Shown: positions 18,140 through 27,621, counted from the first letter of the stretch. The stretch is DNA of 64,000 nucleotides from Cellulomonas sp. JH27-2 (GCF_014837175.1 NZ_JACYFR010000004.1:248001-312000); one strand, 5' to 3'. The notes: generated from the sequence alone by a model not told the origin. Numbers and translations: made by a program.

Positions 18140-18955
18140 GTGAACGACGCCCCCATCGGGATCTTCGACTCAGGCGTCGGAGGTCTGACGGTCGCGAGGT
18201 CCATCCTCGACCAGCTCCCGCACGAGTCGACCCTCTACATCGGCGACACCCTCAACACCCCCTACGGCCCCAAGCCGCTGGCAGCCGTGCGTGCGCACGC
18301 GCTCGAGGTCATGGACGACCTGGTCGACGCCGGGGTGAAGCTGCTGGTCATCGCCTGCAACACGGCCTCGTCGGCCATGCTGCGCGACGCCCGCGAGCGG
18401 TACACGCTGCGCCGCGGCATCCCGGTGGTGGAGGTGATCCTGCCCGCCGCCCGGACGGCCGTCGCGGCCACGCGCTCGGGCAAGATCGGCGTCATCGCGA
18501 CCAAGGCGACGGTCGAGTCGCGCTCGTACGACGACGCGTTCGCGGTCGCCCCCGGCATCACGCTCACCACGCAGGCGTGCCCGCGGTTCGTCGAGTTCGT
18601 CGAGGCGGGCATCACGTCGGGGCCCGAGGTCCTGGCGCTCGCGCACGAGTACCTGGACCCGGTGCGCGCTGCCGGCGTCGACACGCTGGTGCTCGGCTGC
18701 ACGCACTACCCGCTGCTCACCGGCGCGATCTCCTACGTCATGGGCGAGGGCGTCACCCTGGTCTCGAGCGCGGAGGAGACGGCGAAAGACGTGTACCGCA
18801 CGCTCGTCGCACACGACCTGGAGCGCGACCCCGCCGCCGGTCCCGCGACGCACCGCTTCCTGGCCACGGGCGACCCTGCCTCGTTCCAAGCCCTGGCCCG
18901 CCGGTTCCTGGGCCCCGAGGTGCAGGCCGTCGAGCCGCGGGGAGCGTTGCGATGA
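18140..18955 (+). CDS. murI: glutamate racemase
   Basis: Makes D-glutamate for peptidoglycan. The 271-residue protein keeps both catalytic cysteines, Cys73 in ACNTASS and Cys187 in LGCTHYP, and the DSGVGGL motif at residues 10-16. TAGGCT at 18127-18132 lies 7 bases before the GTG, so a leaderless transcript is likely, independent of clpS. It overlaps the following metallo-hydrolase gene by 4 bases (ATGA). The order clpS, DUF2017, murI, MBL, rph, rdgB is typical of Actinobacteria. Confidence 0.96.
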   Translation: MNDAPIGIFDSGVGGLTVARSILDQLPHESTLYIGDTLNTPYGPKPLAAVRAHALEVMDDLVDAGVKLLVIACNTASSAMLRDARERYTLRRGIPVVEVILPAARTAVAATRSGKIGVIATKATVESRSYDDAFAVAPGITLTTQACPRFVEFVEAGITSGPEVLALAHEYLDPVRAAGVDTLVLGCTHYPLLTGAISYVMGEGVTLVSSAEETAKDVYRTLVAHDLERDPAAGPATHRFLATGDPASFQALARRFLGPEVQAVEPRGALR

Positions 18956-19740
18956 GGCTCGTCGTGCTGGGGTGCGCCGGGTCGTACCCGTCGGCGGAGT
19001 CCGCGGCGTCGGGATACCTGGTGCAGGCGGAGGACGCCGACGGCCGCACGTGGACCGTGCTCATGGACCTCGGCAACGGCGCGCTCGGTCCGCTGCAGCG
19101 GCACACCGACCCGACCGCGCTCGACGCCGTCGCACTCAGCCACCTGCACGCCGACCACGTCGCGGACATGGTGGTGCTCAACGTGCTGCGCCGCTACCGC
19201 CCCGACGGGCCGTGCCCGCCGGTCGACGTGTGGGGGCCGGACGGCACGGCCGATCGGCTCGCGCAGATCGCCGGCGGCGACCCAGCGACCGACGTCGACG
19301 GGCAGTTCACCATCCGCTCGTGGCAGGCGGGCGTGCCCGTCGTCGTCGGACCGCTGACCCTGACACCCGTGCCCGTCGAGCACCCGATCCCGGCGTTCGG
19401 CATCCGCGTGCAAGGGCCGTCCGACGAGGACCTCGCGCGCACCGTGACGCTCGCGTACACCGGCGACACCGACGCGTGCGCGGGGCTCGACGAGCTCGCG
19501 ACCGGCGCCGACCTGCTGCTGTCCGAGGCCGCGTTCGTCGAGGGGCGCGACGACGCGATCCGCGGCGTGCACCTGACGGGCCGCCGCGCGGGCGCCGCCG
19601 CTGCCCAGGGGGGCTCGGGGCGCCTGGTGCTCACCCACCTGCCCGCGTGGACGCCGCCCGACGTGGCGACCGCGGAGGCCTGCACCGAGTACGACGGCCC
19701 CATCGAGGTGGCGACCCCGGGCGCGACGTACGTGCTGTGA
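18952..19740 (+). CDS. MBL-fold metallo-hydrolase
   Basis: A 262-residue metallo-beta-lactamase-fold hydrolase, probably a phosphodiesterase of the RNase Z-like/cyclic-nucleotide group. The metal motif HLHADH is at residues 64-69. Later ligands are expected in [16 protein letters not shown] and the THLPAW segment. Start and murI stop overlap as ATGA. The family is conserved between murI and rph in Actinobacteria and may act on RNA or cyclic nucleotides; the substrate is not known from sequence. Confidence 0.88.
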   Translation: MRLVVLGCAGSYPSAESAASGYLVQAEDADGRTWTVLMDLGNGALGPLQRHTDPTALDAVALSHLHADHVADMVVLNVLRRYRPDGPCPPVDVWGPDGTADRLAQIAGGDPATDVDGQFTIRSWQAGVPVVVGPLTLTPVPVEHPIPAFGIRVQGPSDEDLARTVTLAYTGDTDACAGLDELATGADLLLSEAAFVEGRDDAIRGVHLTGRRAGAAAAQGGSGRLVLTHLPAWTPPDVATAEACTEYDGPIEVATPGATYVL

Positions 19741-19841
19741 CCGTCGCGCGGTGCCTCCCACCCGCACAGTCGCAGGAACGCAGCACCGTGGCGAGTCGGG
19801 GCGCGGTCGGGGTTGTCAGGTGGGGTCGTTAGGCTCGTCGC

Positions 19842-20642
19842 ATGACTCTTGATGCCGCCACCTCCGTGCGCGCGGACGGCCGCGCCGCCGACCAGCTGCG
19901 ACCCGTCACGATCACCCGCCGGTTCCTGTCCGCGGGGGAGGGCAGCGTGCTCGTCGAGTTCGGCGAGACGAAGGTGCTGTGCGTCGCGTCGTTCACCGAG
20001 GGGGTGCCGCGCTGGCGCAAGGGCTCGGGCGAGGGCTGGGTCACGGCCGAGTACTCGATGCTGCCGCGCGCCACGAACAGCCGCTCGGACCGTGAGTCGG
20101 TCCGCGGCAAGATCGGCGGCCGCACGCACGAGATCTCGCGCCTGATCGGCCGGTCGCTGCGCGCGATCATCGACGTCTCCGCGCTCGGCGAGAACACGAT
20201 CGTGCTCGACTGCGACGTCCTGCAGGCCGACGGCGGCACGCGCACGGCCGCGATCACGGGCGCCTACGTCGCGCTCGCGGACGCAGTGGAGTGGGCGCAG
20301 GGCAAGCGGCTGATCAAGCCGGGCCGCACCGTCCTGACGGACTCGGTCGCCGCGGTCAGCGTCGGCATCATCGACGGCACGCCCATGCTCGACCTGCCCT
20401 ACGTGGAGGACGTGCGCGCCGAGACGGACATGAACGTCGTGGTCACCGGCTCCGGGAAGTTCGTCGAGGTGCAGGGCACCGCCGAGCACGCGCCGTTCGA
20501 CCGGGCCGAGCTGGACGCGCTGCTCGACCTGGCCGTCGGCGGCGCGGCGCAGCTGTCCGCGCTGCAGACCGCCGCGCTCGCGGGCGAGCCGGGCGACGGC
20601 TCCGCCACGCGCGCGGTGACCGCAGCCGCGGTGACAGCGTGA
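19842..20642 (+). CDS. rph: ribonuclease PH
   Basis: Phosphorolytic 3'-5' exoribonuclease that trims tRNA 3' ends. The 266-residue protein shows [27 protein letters not shown], the RDRE-like segment [16 protein letters not shown] and [19 protein letters not shown] with phosphate-binding residues. TAGGCT at 19830-19835 lies 6 bases before the ATG, giving a probable leaderless start. The stop overlaps rdgB by 4 bases. The last 20 residues are an Ala-rich extension. Confidence 0.96.
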   Translation: MTLDAATSVRADGRAADQLRPVTITRRFLSAGEGSVLVEFGETKVLCVASFTEGVPRWRKGSGEGWVTAEYSMLPRATNSRSDRESVRGKIGGRTHEISRLIGRSLRAIIDVSALGENTIVLDCDVLQADGGTRTAAITGAYVALADAVEWAQGKRLIKPGRTVLTDSVAAVSVGIIDGTPMLDLPYVEDVRAETDMNVVVTGSGKFVEVQGTAEHAPFDRAELDALLDLAVGGAAQLSALQTAALAGEPGDGSATRAVTAAAVTA

Positions 20643-21253
20643 GCCCTCGGCTGGTGCTCGCCACCCACAACGCGCACAAGGTCGGTGAGCTGCGCGCCAT
20701 CCTGGCGCCGCTGCTGTCGGACCTGACGCCCGACGACGTCGTCGGTGCGCGGGACGTCGGCGCACCCGAGCCCGTCGAGGACGGGGTCACGTTCGAGGCG
20801 AACGCGCTGATCAAGGCGCGTGCGCTGTCCGCGTTCACCGGGCTGCCGGCCGTCGCCGACGACTCCGGCCTGGCCGTCGACGTGCTGGGCGGCTCACCCG
20901 GCATCTTCTCCGCACGGTGGTCGGGGAAGCACGGCGACGACGCCGCCAACCTGGCGCTGCTGCTGGCGCAGGTGTCCGACATCGCGCCCGAGCACCGTGG
21001 CGCCCGGTTCGTCTGCGCGGCCGCGCTCGTGACGCCGGACGGGTTCGAGCACGTCGAGCGCGGCGAGCTCGTCGGGACGTTGACGTACGAGCCGCGCGGC
21101 GCGGGTGGGTTCGGCTACGACCCCGCGCTGGTCCCGCTGGGCGACACGCGCACGTGCGCGGAGCTGTCGCCCGACGAGAAGAACGCGATCAGCCACCGCG
21201 GGCAGGCGTTCTCGGCGCTCGCGCCCGTGATCGCTCGTGTTCTGGGTGGATGA
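20639..21253 (+). CDS. rdgB: XTP/dITP diphosphatase (RdgB/HAM1)
   Basis: Hydrolyses non-canonical purine nucleoside triphosphates such as dITP and XTP to keep them out of DNA. The 204-residue protein has the HAM1 features: [12 protein letters not shown] at residues 6-17, [27 protein letters not shown] and [11 protein letters not shown]. The GTG start overlaps the rph stop, and its own stop overlaps the next ATG, so rph-rdgB-ABC-F are coupled. Confidence 0.95.
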   Translation: MSPRLVLATHNAHKVGELRAILAPLLSDLTPDDVVGARDVGAPEPVEDGVTFEANALIKARALSAFTGLPAVADDSGLAVDVLGGSPGIFSARWSGKHGDDAANLALLLAQVSDIAPEHRGARFVCAAALVTPDGFEHVERGELVGTLTYEPRGAGGFGYDPALVPLGDTRTCAELSPDEKNAISHRGQAFSALAPVIARVLGG

Positions 21254-22941
21254 CGTGCTGCGTGGATGACGTCCAGCTCGTCGCCCGGGGGCTGAGGTTC
21301 GGCTACCCGGACCGGCCCGTCCTGGACGGGCTCGACGTCGTCGTGGCCGCCGGGGAGCGGCTGGGGCTCGTCGGGGAGAACGGTGCCGGCAAGACGACGT
21401 TGCTGCGACTGCTGGCCGGCTCTCTCGAGCCGTCGGCCGGGTCCGTGCGCCGGGTCGGGTCCTTGGCCGTCGTCGACCAGGAGCTCGAGGTCACGGCACG
21501 CGCGACGATCGGCACGCTCGTCGAGCAGGCCTCGTCGACCGCACGCGAGGCGGCCGCCCGGCTCGAGGCGACGATCGCCGCGTTCGACCACGAGCAGGCC
21601 GACCTGTCCGGGCTGAGCGAGGCGATGGCACGCGTCGAGCATCTCGCCGCGTGGGACGTGGACCGGCGGATCGACGAGGCGCTGACCAGGTTCGGTGCGC
21701 CGCGGGACCCCGAGCGCGAGCTGTCGACGCTCAGCGTCGGCGAGCGCTACCGCGTCCGGCTGGCGTGCCGGATCGCCGAACGCTCCGACGTCCTGCTGCT
21801 CGACGAGCCCACCAACCACCTGGACGCGGTCGGCATCGACCACCTCACCGCGCAGCTGCAGCAGTGGGCGGGCGCGGTCGTCATCGTCACGCACGACCGC
21901 CGCCTGCTCGACGACGTGATGTCGGCGATCCTGGACCTCGACCCCGCGATGGACGGCAAGCCCGCCTTGTACGGCGCGACGCGCTACGCGGACTACCGGT
22001 TCGCGAAGGACCGCATGCTCATGCGCTGGCGGGCGCGCTACCGGGCCGAGCGCAAGCGCGCGCTCGCGCTGGCGCGTCAGCTGGACCGGTCCTACGAGGG
22101 TCTGTCCGACGAGTGGCGTCCGCCCAAGGGCTCGAACGCGCACCGGCGGGCGACGCGCGCCCGACAGCACGTCAAGGCCGCCGACCGCCTGGTGCAGCAG
22201 CTCGAGGCGACCGCCGTCGAGGTTCCCGTGCCGCCGCTCGCCCTCGCGTTCCCGGACCTGCCGTCGCTGCCTCGTCGGGCGTCCGCCGGCGCTGACCCCG
22301 ACCGCCCGCTGGACCCCGGCGCCGACCGTGCGGCCTCGCACGCCGGGCCCCTGCTCGAGATCCGCGCGCCACGCGTCGACGGCCGCCTGGACCTGCCGGG
22401 GCGACGGATCGACATCGCGCCGTGCGGGCGCCTGCTCGTCGTCGGCCCGAACGGCGCGGGCAAGTCGACGCTGCTCGCGGCGCTGGCCGGGACGATCGGG
22501 CTGGACCGCGGGACGCGGACCATCGCCGACGGGGTGCGCCTGGGCATCCTCGGCCAGGAGGGCGCCACCGAGCACGAGCCGCAGACCGGCATCACCGCGT
22601 TCGACGCCTACGCGCGCCATGCCCTGCGGCTGCTGGAGTCGAACGCGCTCGACCCTGACCAGCTCGTGCCCGTCGCGGCGCTGGGCCTGCTGACGGAGGA
22701 GGACCTCGAGCGGCCCCTGCGCGAGCTCTCGGTGGGGCAGCGGCGCCGGTTCGACCTGGCGTGCGCGCTGCTAGCCGCCCCGCACCTGCTGATCCTCGAC
22801 GAGCCCACCAACCACCTCTCGGTCGGCCTCGTCGACGAGCTGACGCAGGCGCTGCGCCTGACGTCCGCGGCCGTCGTCGTCGCGACCCACGACCGACGCA
22901 TGCGCGCCGACCTGGCGGACTGGCCGGTCCTGGAGCTGTAG
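21250..22941 (+). CDS. ABC-F family ATPase (ribosome-associated or resistance type)
   Basis: A 563-residue soluble protein with two ABC cassettes and no membrane part. Walker A motifs are GENGAGKT (near residue 43) and GPNGAGKS (near 400). Signature motifs are LSVGER and LSVGQR, and both Walker B regions read DEPTNHL. The linker between cassettes is long and basic (YRAERKRALALARQLDRSY). ABC-F proteins act on ribosomes; some give antibiotic resistance (Vga/Lsa-like) and others regulate translation. The unusual MTCC start overlaps the rdgB stop by 4 bases; a GTG at 21262 is an alternative. Separate from the EttA gene later in the window. Confidence 0.9.
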   Translation: MTCCVDDVQLVARGLRFGYPDRPVLDGLDVVVAAGERLGLVGENGAGKTTLLRLLAGSLEPSAGSVRRVGSLAVVDQELEVTARATIGTLVEQASSTAREAAARLEATIAAFDHEQADLSGLSEAMARVEHLAAWDVDRRIDEALTRFGAPRDPERELSTLSVGERYRVRLACRIAERSDVLLLDEPTNHLDAVGIDHLTAQLQQWAGAVVIVTHDRRLLDDVMSAILDLDPAMDGKPALYGATRYADYRFAKDRMLMRWRARYRAERKRALALARQLDRSYEGLSDEWRPPKGSNAHRRATRARQHVKAADRLVQQLEATAVEVPVPPLALAFPDLPSLPRRASAGADPDRPLDPGADRAASHAGPLLEIRAPRVDGRLDLPGRRIDIAPCGRLLVVGPNGAGKSTLLAALAGTIGLDRGTRTIADGVRLGILGQEGATEHEPQTGITAFDAYARHALRLLESNALDPDQLVPVAALGLLTEEDLERPLRELSVGQRRRFDLACALLAAPHLLILDEPTNHLSVGLVDELTQALRLTSAAVVVATHDRRMRADLADWPVLEL

Positions 22942-22944
22942 GGC

Positions 22945-23493
22945 TCAGATCCGTCCGACGAACGCCATCGCCTGCCGCAGCAGCGCGCCCTGGCCGCCGT
23001 TCATCTCCACCTGCACCTGCTCGGCGCACGCCTCCTCGGGCGTGAGCCAGGCCAGGTCGATGGCGTCGTTCTGCGGCTGGCAGTCGCCGGAGACGGGCAC
23101 GACGTAGGCGAGCGAGACCGCGTGCTGGCGCGGGTCGTGGTACGCCGTGATGCCCGGCGTGGGGAAGTACTCGGCGACCGTGAACGGCTGCGGGGAGGCG
23201 GGGATCTGCGGCAGCGCGACCGGGCCGAGGTCCTTCTCGATGTGCCGCAGCAGCGCGTCGCGCACGCGCTCGTGGTACATCACGCGGCCGCTGACGAGGG
23301 CCCGGGACATGACACCCTCGCGCGTCACGCGCAGGAGCAGCCCGACCGCGATCACGTCGCCCGAGTCGTCGACGCGCACCGGGACCGCGTCCACGTAGAC
23401 GATCGGCAGCGAGCGACGCACCTGGGCGATGTCGTCGGCGCTCAACCACCCGTCGGGACGATCGGGCGTGGGGAACTCGGCGGAAGCGGTCAC
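22945..23493 (-). CDS. DUF4916 (Nudix-related) protein
   Basis: A 182-residue protein resembling the actinobacterial DUF4916 family, often annotated as Nudix hydrolase. Recognisable stretches are GWLSADDIAQVRRSLPIVYVDAVPVR at the N-terminus and SLAYVVPVSGDC later. I cannot see a canonical Nudix box (GX5EX7REUXEEXGU), so catalytic activity is doubtful. The GTG at 23493 is preceded by TAGAAA, 6 bases away, which again looks leaderless. It converges on the ABC-F gene with a 3-base gap. Confidence 0.8.
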   Translation of the reverse strand: MTASAEFPTPDRPDGWLSADDIAQVRRSLPIVYVDAVPVRVDDSGDVIAVGLLLRVTREGVMSRALVSGRVMYHERVRDALLRHIEKDLGPVALPQIPASPQPFTVAEYFPTPGITAYHDPRQHAVSLAYVVPVSGDCQPQNDAIDLAWLTPEEACAEQVQVEMNGGQGALLRQAMAFVGRI

Positions 23494-23649
23494 CGTACGT
23501 TTCTACCCTGCCGACGCGGCGTCCACGCACCCGGGCGCGCTCGGGCGGGCGATTCCGCCCGGTTCGGCGCGCGGCGTCGCCCGCCGGTGGGAATAGTGGA
23601 CCTGTCTGTGACGCTGAGGATCGCGGACACCGACGACGGAAGGAACCCC

Positions 23650-24018
23650 ATGGCTACCACCACGCTGACCGGCGACACGATCGGTCAGACGATCAAGGAC
23701 AACGAGATCGTCCTCATCGACTTCTGGGCCGAGTGGTGCGGCCCGTGCAAGCGCTTCGGACCGGTCTTCGAGGCCTCGTCGGACGAGAACACCGACATCG
23801 TGCACGCGAAGGTCGACACCGAGGCCGAGCAGGCGCTCGCCCAGGAGCTGCAGATCTTCTCGATCCCCACGCTGATGGCGTTCCGCGACGGCATCCTGGT
23901 CTTCAACCAGGCCGGCGCGCTGCCCGCCCCGGCTCTCGCGCAGGTCGTCGAGGCCGTCAAGGGCCTGGACATGGACGACGTCCGCGCGCAGATCGCCGCG
24001 TCGGCGAAGGACGCCTGA
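23650..24018 (+). CDS. trxA: thioredoxin
   Basis: A 122-residue thioredoxin with the redox motif WCGPCK, cysteines at residues 30 and 33, the cis-proline loop FSIPT and the buried FDFWAEW-like strand. It reduces disulfides in cytosolic proteins and may supply electrons to the nearby Bcp peroxidase. The C-terminus is extended by about 15 residues (MDDVRAQIAASAKDA). GAAGGA just upstream of the ATG is the ribosome site. A 19-bp terminator follows the stop. Confidence 0.95.
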   Translation: MATTTLTGDTIGQTIKDNEIVLIDFWAEWCGPCKRFGPVFEASSDENTDIVHAKVDTEAEQALAQELQIFSIPTLMAFRDGILVFNQAGALPAPALAQVVEAVKGLDMDDVRAQIAASAKDA

Positions 24019-24030
24019 CGCACTGACCGT

Positions 24031-24073
24031 ATGACGAAGGGGACGGCCCGATGTGGGCCGTCCCCTTCGTCAT
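24031..24073 (+). terminator. strong hairpin terminator after thioredoxin gene
   Basis: A perfect 19-bp stem (24031-24049 with 24055-24073) and a 5-base loop follow the thioredoxin stop. It also faces the 3' end of the opposing tRNA-Leu gene, so it may end both. Confidence 0.85.
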
Positions 24074-24084
24074 GTCCGGCTGGC

Positions 24085-24170
24085 TGGTGCGGGAGACGGG
24101 ACTTGAACCCGCACGCCCTCTCGGGCACCAGGACCTAAACCTGGCGTGGCTGCCGTTTCACCACTCCCGC
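24085..24170 (-). tRNA. tRNA-Leu (UAG anticodon)
   Basis: Reads as a class II tRNA on the minus strand: acceptor GCGGGAG pairs with CTCCCGC, the anticodon loop holds TAG, there is a long variable arm (GTGCCCGAGAGGGCGT) and a GGTTCAAGTCC T-loop. The CCA end is encoded at 24085-24087. 86 bases including CCA. Confidence 0.96.
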
Positions 24171-24206
24171 GTCGGGCTCGCGCCCGCGGGAGATCATCCC
24201 ACGCCG

Positions 24207-24674
24207 TCAGGCGACGGACAGGTCCCGGCGCAGCTTGGCGACGTGGCCCGTCGCCTTGACGTTGTACTGGGCCAGCTCGACGACGCCGTCGGCGCCGACG
24301 ACCACGGTCGAGCGGATGACACCCGTGACCGTCTTGCCGTAGAGCTTCTTCTCGCCCCAGGCGCCCCACGCCTCGAGCACGCTCTTGTCGGGGTCGGACG
24401 CGAGCGGGAACGTGAGGTGCTCGGCCTCGGCGAACGTCGCCAGCTTCTCGACGGGGTCGGGGGAGACGCCGACGACCGCGAAGCCCGCGCCGGCCAGCGA
24501 TGCGAGCGAGTCGCGGAAGTCGCACGCCTGCGTGGTGCAGCCGGGGGTACCCGCAGCCGGGTAGAAGTAGACGATGACGCGCTGACCGCGCAGGTCGGCC
24601 AGGTGCACCTGACCGCCGTCGGCGGTGGGCAGCGTGAAGTCGGGGGCGACGTCGCCGGCGGCGAGACGAGGCAC
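24207..24674 (-). CDS. bcp: thioredoxin-dependent thiol peroxidase (Bcp/PrxQ)
   Basis: Atypical 2-Cys peroxiredoxin that reduces hydroperoxides, 155 residues. The peroxidatic Cys46 and resolving Cys51 sit in GTPGCTTQACDFRD. The N-terminal GDVAPDFTLP and later VVGVSPDPVEKLATF are typical. The GTG start has GGAGG about 6 bases upstream. TAGGCT at 24709-24704 (minus) lies about 30 bases before the start, so this gene has a leader, unlike its divergent neighbour. Thioredoxin, its likely donor, is encoded nearby across the tRNA gene. Confidence 0.95.
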   Translation of the reverse strand: MPRLAAGDVAPDFTLPTADGGQVHLADLRGQRVIVYFYPAAGTPGCTTQACDFRDSLASLAGAGFAVVGVSPDPVEKLATFAEAEHLTFPLASDPDKSVLEAWGAWGEKKLYGKTVTGVIRSTVVVGADGVVELAQYNVKATGHVAKLRRDLSVA

Positions 24675-24703
24675 GGAGAACCTCCAGGTAGTGGGTTGCC
24701 CTC

Positions 24704-24729
24704 AGCCTATGTCGCGGCCGGGGTAGCGT
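24704..24729. promoter_or_regulatory. divergent -10 elements for bcp and the GroES-like gene
   Basis: TAGGCT on the minus strand at 24709-24704 serves bcp with a short leader. TAGCGT on the plus strand at 24724-24729 lies 6 bases before the GTG at 24736, predicting a leaderless GroES-like message. The two promoters share about 25 bases. Confidence 0.5.
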
Positions 24730-24735
24730 CGGAGC

Positions 24736-25077
24736 GTGCCCGACGAGTCCTCCCAGCCCATCCAGGCCCTGCCCATCCGCATGCTCAACGACCGGCTGCT
24801 CGTCACGCTCGACGACGCGGCGGGGGAACGGCGCTCGTCCGCGGGCATCGTGATCCCCGCGACGGCTGCGGTCGGCAAGCGGTTGGCGTGGGCGGACGTC
24901 GTCGCGACCGGCCAGCACGTGCGGCAGGTGGAGGTCGGCGACCGCGTGCTGTTCGACCCGGAGGACCGCGCCGAGGTGGAGCTCGAGGGCGCCACGTACC
25001 TGCTGCTGCGGGAGAAGGACGTGCACGCCGTGGCCGCTCCTCGCGCCGCCGGGACGGGCACCGGGCTGTACCTGTGA
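24736..25077 (+). CDS. GroES-like co-chaperonin paralog
   Basis: A 113-residue protein with the Cpn10 fold elements PIRMLNDRLLVTLDDAAGERRSSAGIVIPATA, then a GDRVLFDPED roof segment and a final beta-strand region. No groEL gene lies nearby and the mobile loop is shorter and less Gly-rich than in standard GroES, so this is probably the accessory paralog found in Actinobacteria rather than the main co-chaperonin. The GTG start is expected to be leaderless. The tail (GTGTGLYL) is unlike classical GroES. Confidence 0.8.
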   Translation: MPDESSQPIQALPIRMLNDRLLVTLDDAAGERRSSAGIVIPATAAVGKRLAWADVVATGQHVRQVEVGDRVLFDPEDRAEVELEGATYLLLREKDVHAVAAPRAAGTGTGLYL

Positions 25078-25157
25078 GACCCAGATCGTGACGATCGTCA
25101 CGGCGGCCGATCTCAGTTGGCATTCTGGGCCAGGAGGCTGCTAACGTTCTCAACCGC

Positions 25158-25233
<76 letters not shown>

Positions 25234-25237
25234 ACGC

Positions 25238-25275
25238 AAGGCCCCTCACCAGCGGGAACGCAGGTGAGGGGCCTT
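25238..25275. terminator. hairpin after tRNA-Lys and the TPR gene
   Basis: A perfect 13-bp stem (25238-25250 with 25263-25275) with a 12-base loop. It lies 4 bases after tRNA-Lys and 9 bases before the end of the convergent TPR gene, so it can act in both directions. Confidence 0.75.
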
Positions 25276-25284
25276 CGTCGTTCG

Positions 25285-25776
25285 TCAGGCGGTCCGCGTC
25301 TGTTCGACGAGCGCGTCCGCGTAGGCGCGGGCCGAGCGCTGGTAGCGGGGGAGCGTCGGCACGACTGCGAGCAGGGCCTCACGCAGGGCCTCGTCGGGCC
25401 GACCGGCGGAGTGCAGGGCAAGGGCGAGGAAGACCTGGCGGGCGGCGCCCAACGCCGGTGCATCCGGCGCCGCCTGCAGGAGCGCGACGGCCTCGTCGAC
25501 CTCGCCCACGTTGCGCAGGGAGCTGGCGAGCTGGATGGTGGCGCGCGTGGCGTTGAAGTCGTCGAGGCCCAGGTCCAGAGCCCGACGGTAGAGCGGGACC
25601 GCTGCTCCCTCGATGCCGAGCGAGTCGTGGATGCACGCCCACTCGAAGACCGCGACGGGGTCGTCGTCGGGCCGTTCCGCCACGAGCAGGCGCATCTGCT
25701 CCAACGCTCCCTCGCGGTCCTCCAGGTCCGCCGTCTCCCAGAACTCCTCGATGCGTGCTTCCCAGTCGTCGCTCAT
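25285..25776 (-). CDS. tetratricopeptide-repeat protein
   Basis: A 163-residue all-helical protein. Repeated patterns such as EGAAVPLYRRALDLGLDDFNATRATIQLASSLRNVGEVDEAVALL and ALHSAGRPDEALREALLAV show about three TPR-like units. Such proteins act as protein-protein scaffolds; no partner is evident here. The ATG at 25776 starts MSDDWEARIEEFW; the frame is open far upstream on the antisense of the oxidoreductase gene, which is not real. It converges on tRNA-Lys. Confidence 0.85.
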   Translation of the reverse strand: MSDDWEARIEEFWETADLEDREGALEQMRLLVAERPDDDPVAVFEWACIHDSLGIEGAAVPLYRRALDLGLDDFNATRATIQLASSLRNVGEVDEAVALLQAAPDAPALGAARQVFLALALHSAGRPDEALREALLAVVPTLPRYQRSARAYADALVEQTRTA

Positions 25777-25878
25777 GGGTCGCCATGCTGCCATCGCTCG
25801 TCCTGCGGGCCGGCGCGTCGCGGGTGACGATGGCTCCGGGCGCGACGTACGTGCCCGCACGCGTGGACGGAGAGCTCG

Positions 25879-27324
25879 ATGGCGGACGACCAGCAGGACA
25901 CCTTCGACGTGATCGTCATCGGCGGCGGTGCGGTGGGGGAGAACGCCGCGGACCGCGCCGGGCGGACGGGCCTGAGCGTCGCGCTCGTCGAGTCCGCGCT
26001 GGTGGGTGGCGAGTGCTCCTACTGGGCCTGCATGCCGTCCAAGGCGCTGCTGCGGCCGGGCGCCGCGCTGGAGGCGGCGCGGACCGCGCCGGGCGCCGGT
26101 GCGGCCGTCACGGGCGACGTCGACGTCGCGGCCACGTTCGCGCGACGCGACGCGGTGGCGTCGAACTGGGACGACTCCGGGCAGGCGGACTGGGTCGACG
26201 GCGCCGGCATCGCGCTGCTGCGCGGCCATGCGCGCTTCACCGGTTCGCGGGCGCTGACGGTCACGGGCGACGACGGAGAGCGCGCGGTGACCGCCCGGCA
26301 CGCCGTGATCGTCGCGACGGGCTCGTCGGCTGCGGTCCCGCCGATCGACGGGCTCGCCGCCGCGAAGCCGTGGACCAGCCGGGAGGCGACCTCCGCGCAG
26401 CACGTGCCCGCGCGGCTCGTGGTGCTCGGCGGCGGCGTGGTGGGTGTCGAGATGGCGACGGCGTTCGCCGACTTCGGCAGCGCCGTCACGCTCGTCGTGC
26501 GCGGCGACCGCCTGCTGCCCGCCGCCGAGCCGTTCGCGGCCGAGGCGGTCGCGGACGCGCTGCGCGCCCGCGGCGTCACGATCCTGTTCGGCGCGGAGGC
26601 GCGATCGGTGGAGCGCGACGACGACGGCGTCCACGTCGACCTCGGCGGCTCGACGCTCGACGCCGACGAGATCCTCGTGGCGACCGGGCGTCGTCCCCGA
26701 ACCGAGGACCTCGGGCTCGATGCGATCGGGCTGACTCCCGGCAAGGCGATCGACGTGGACGACGCGCTCGCGGCGACGGGTGCCGACGGCGGCTGGCTGT
26801 TCGCGGTCGGCGACGCCACCGGGCGCACCGGCACCACCCACCAGGGCAAGTACGACGCGCGCGTGGCCGGCGACGTGGTCGCGGCCCGGTTCGGCGACGA
26901 CGAGGACGCCCGCGCCGCCGAGGCCGCCGCGGGACCGTGGAGCCGCTACCGCGCCACCGCCGACGAGGCCGCTGTCCCGCAGGTCGTCTTCACGCGCCCC
27001 GAGGTCGCGTGGGTGGGGCACACCGAGTCGAGCGCGCGCGAGGCCGGCATCGACGTCCGCGTCGTGCCCTACGACCTGGCCAACGTGGCCGGCGCGAGCG
27101 TCCTGTCGCCCGACTACGCCGGCAAGGCGCAGCTCGTGCTCGACGACGCGCGCGGCGTGATCGTCGGCGCGACGTTCGTCGGCCCGGAGGTGGCCGAGAT
27201 GCTGCACGCCGCGACGATCGCCGTGGTCGGCGAGGTGCCCCTGTCGCGCCTGTGGCACGCCGTGCCCGCATACCCGACGGTCAGCGAGGTGTGGCTCCGC
27301 TTCGGCGAGGCCGCGGGGCTCTGA
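25879..27324 (+). CDS. FAD-dependent pyridine-nucleotide-disulfide oxidoreductase
   Basis: A 481-residue flavoprotein of the lipoamide dehydrogenase/mercuric reductase class. The FAD motif is VIGGGAVGENAA (near residues 13-24), the redox pair is CSYWAC (CX4C) in GGECSYWACMPSK, the NAD motif is VLGGGVVGVEMA and the second FAD motif is LFAVGDATG. The dimerisation domain ends in HAVPAYPTVSE, where the usual catalytic His of HAHPT is Tyr by my alignment. That feature recalls mercuric reductase more than lipoamide dehydrogenase. The ATG has a GGAGAG ribosome site. Substrate unknown. Confidence 0.88.
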   Translation: MADDQQDTFDVIVIGGGAVGENAADRAGRTGLSVALVESALVGGECSYWACMPSKALLRPGAALEAARTAPGAGAAVTGDVDVAATFARRDAVASNWDDSGQADWVDGAGIALLRGHARFTGSRALTVTGDDGERAVTARHAVIVATGSSAAVPPIDGLAAAKPWTSREATSAQHVPARLVVLGGGVVGVEMATAFADFGSAVTLVVRGDRLLPAAEPFAAEAVADALRARGVTILFGAEARSVERDDDGVHVDLGGSTLDADEILVATGRRPRTEDLGLDAIGLTPGKAIDVDDALAATGADGGWLFAVGDATGRTGTTHQGKYDARVAGDVVAARFGDDEDARAAEAAAGPWSRYRATADEAAVPQVVFTRPEVAWVGHTESSAREAGIDVRVVPYDLANVAGASVLSPDYAGKAQLVLDDARGVIVGATFVGPEVAEMLHAATIAVVGEVPLSRLWHAVPAYPTVSEVWLRFGEAAGL

Positions 27325-27339
27325 GCGCTCCGGGGCGCC

Positions 27340-27621
27340 TCACCGACCGGGCTGGTTCTCCAGCTCCCACACGCGCTCGTGCAGCGCGTCCATGGGCTCG
27401 GCGTACTGCAGCGGGTCCTGCGTGCAGACCGGCTCCTCACGGTGTTCAGGCCCGGTGCAGCGTGTTCTGAGGAACTCGAGCACGATCGCGGTGGTGTCCG
27501 ATGTCGCCGTGGGAGCTGGCGGGAACGAGCGCTCGACACCGACGGACTCGACGGACCCGAGCGCCCAGGCCGCACACCCGGCGAGCACGGCGCCGGCGGC
27601 GACGACGATGGTGCGCTTCAC
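27340..27621 (-). CDS. small putative lipoprotein, unknown function
   Basis: A 93-residue protein with a short signal peptide, VKRTIVVAAGAVLAGC, giving a lipobox LAGC with Cys16. The mature part is Pro/Thr-rich at first, then has two cysteines (TRCTGPEHREEPVC) that could form a disulfide, and a final coiled stretch, DALHERVWELENQPGR. The GTG at 27621 is chosen because the signal peptide starts there; the frame is open to 27666. It converges on the disulfide oxidoreductase. No family recognised. Confidence 0.65.
   Translation of the reverse strand: MKRTIVVAAGAVLAGCAAWALGSVESVGVERSFPPAPTATSDTTAIVLEFLRTRCTGPEHREEPVCTQDPLQYAEPMDALHERVWELENQPGR

Noticed and set aside
23589..23615. GGGAAT before the thioredoxin gene as a SigR-type -35
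   Set aside because: No GTT -10 partner at the expected 16-19-base distance.
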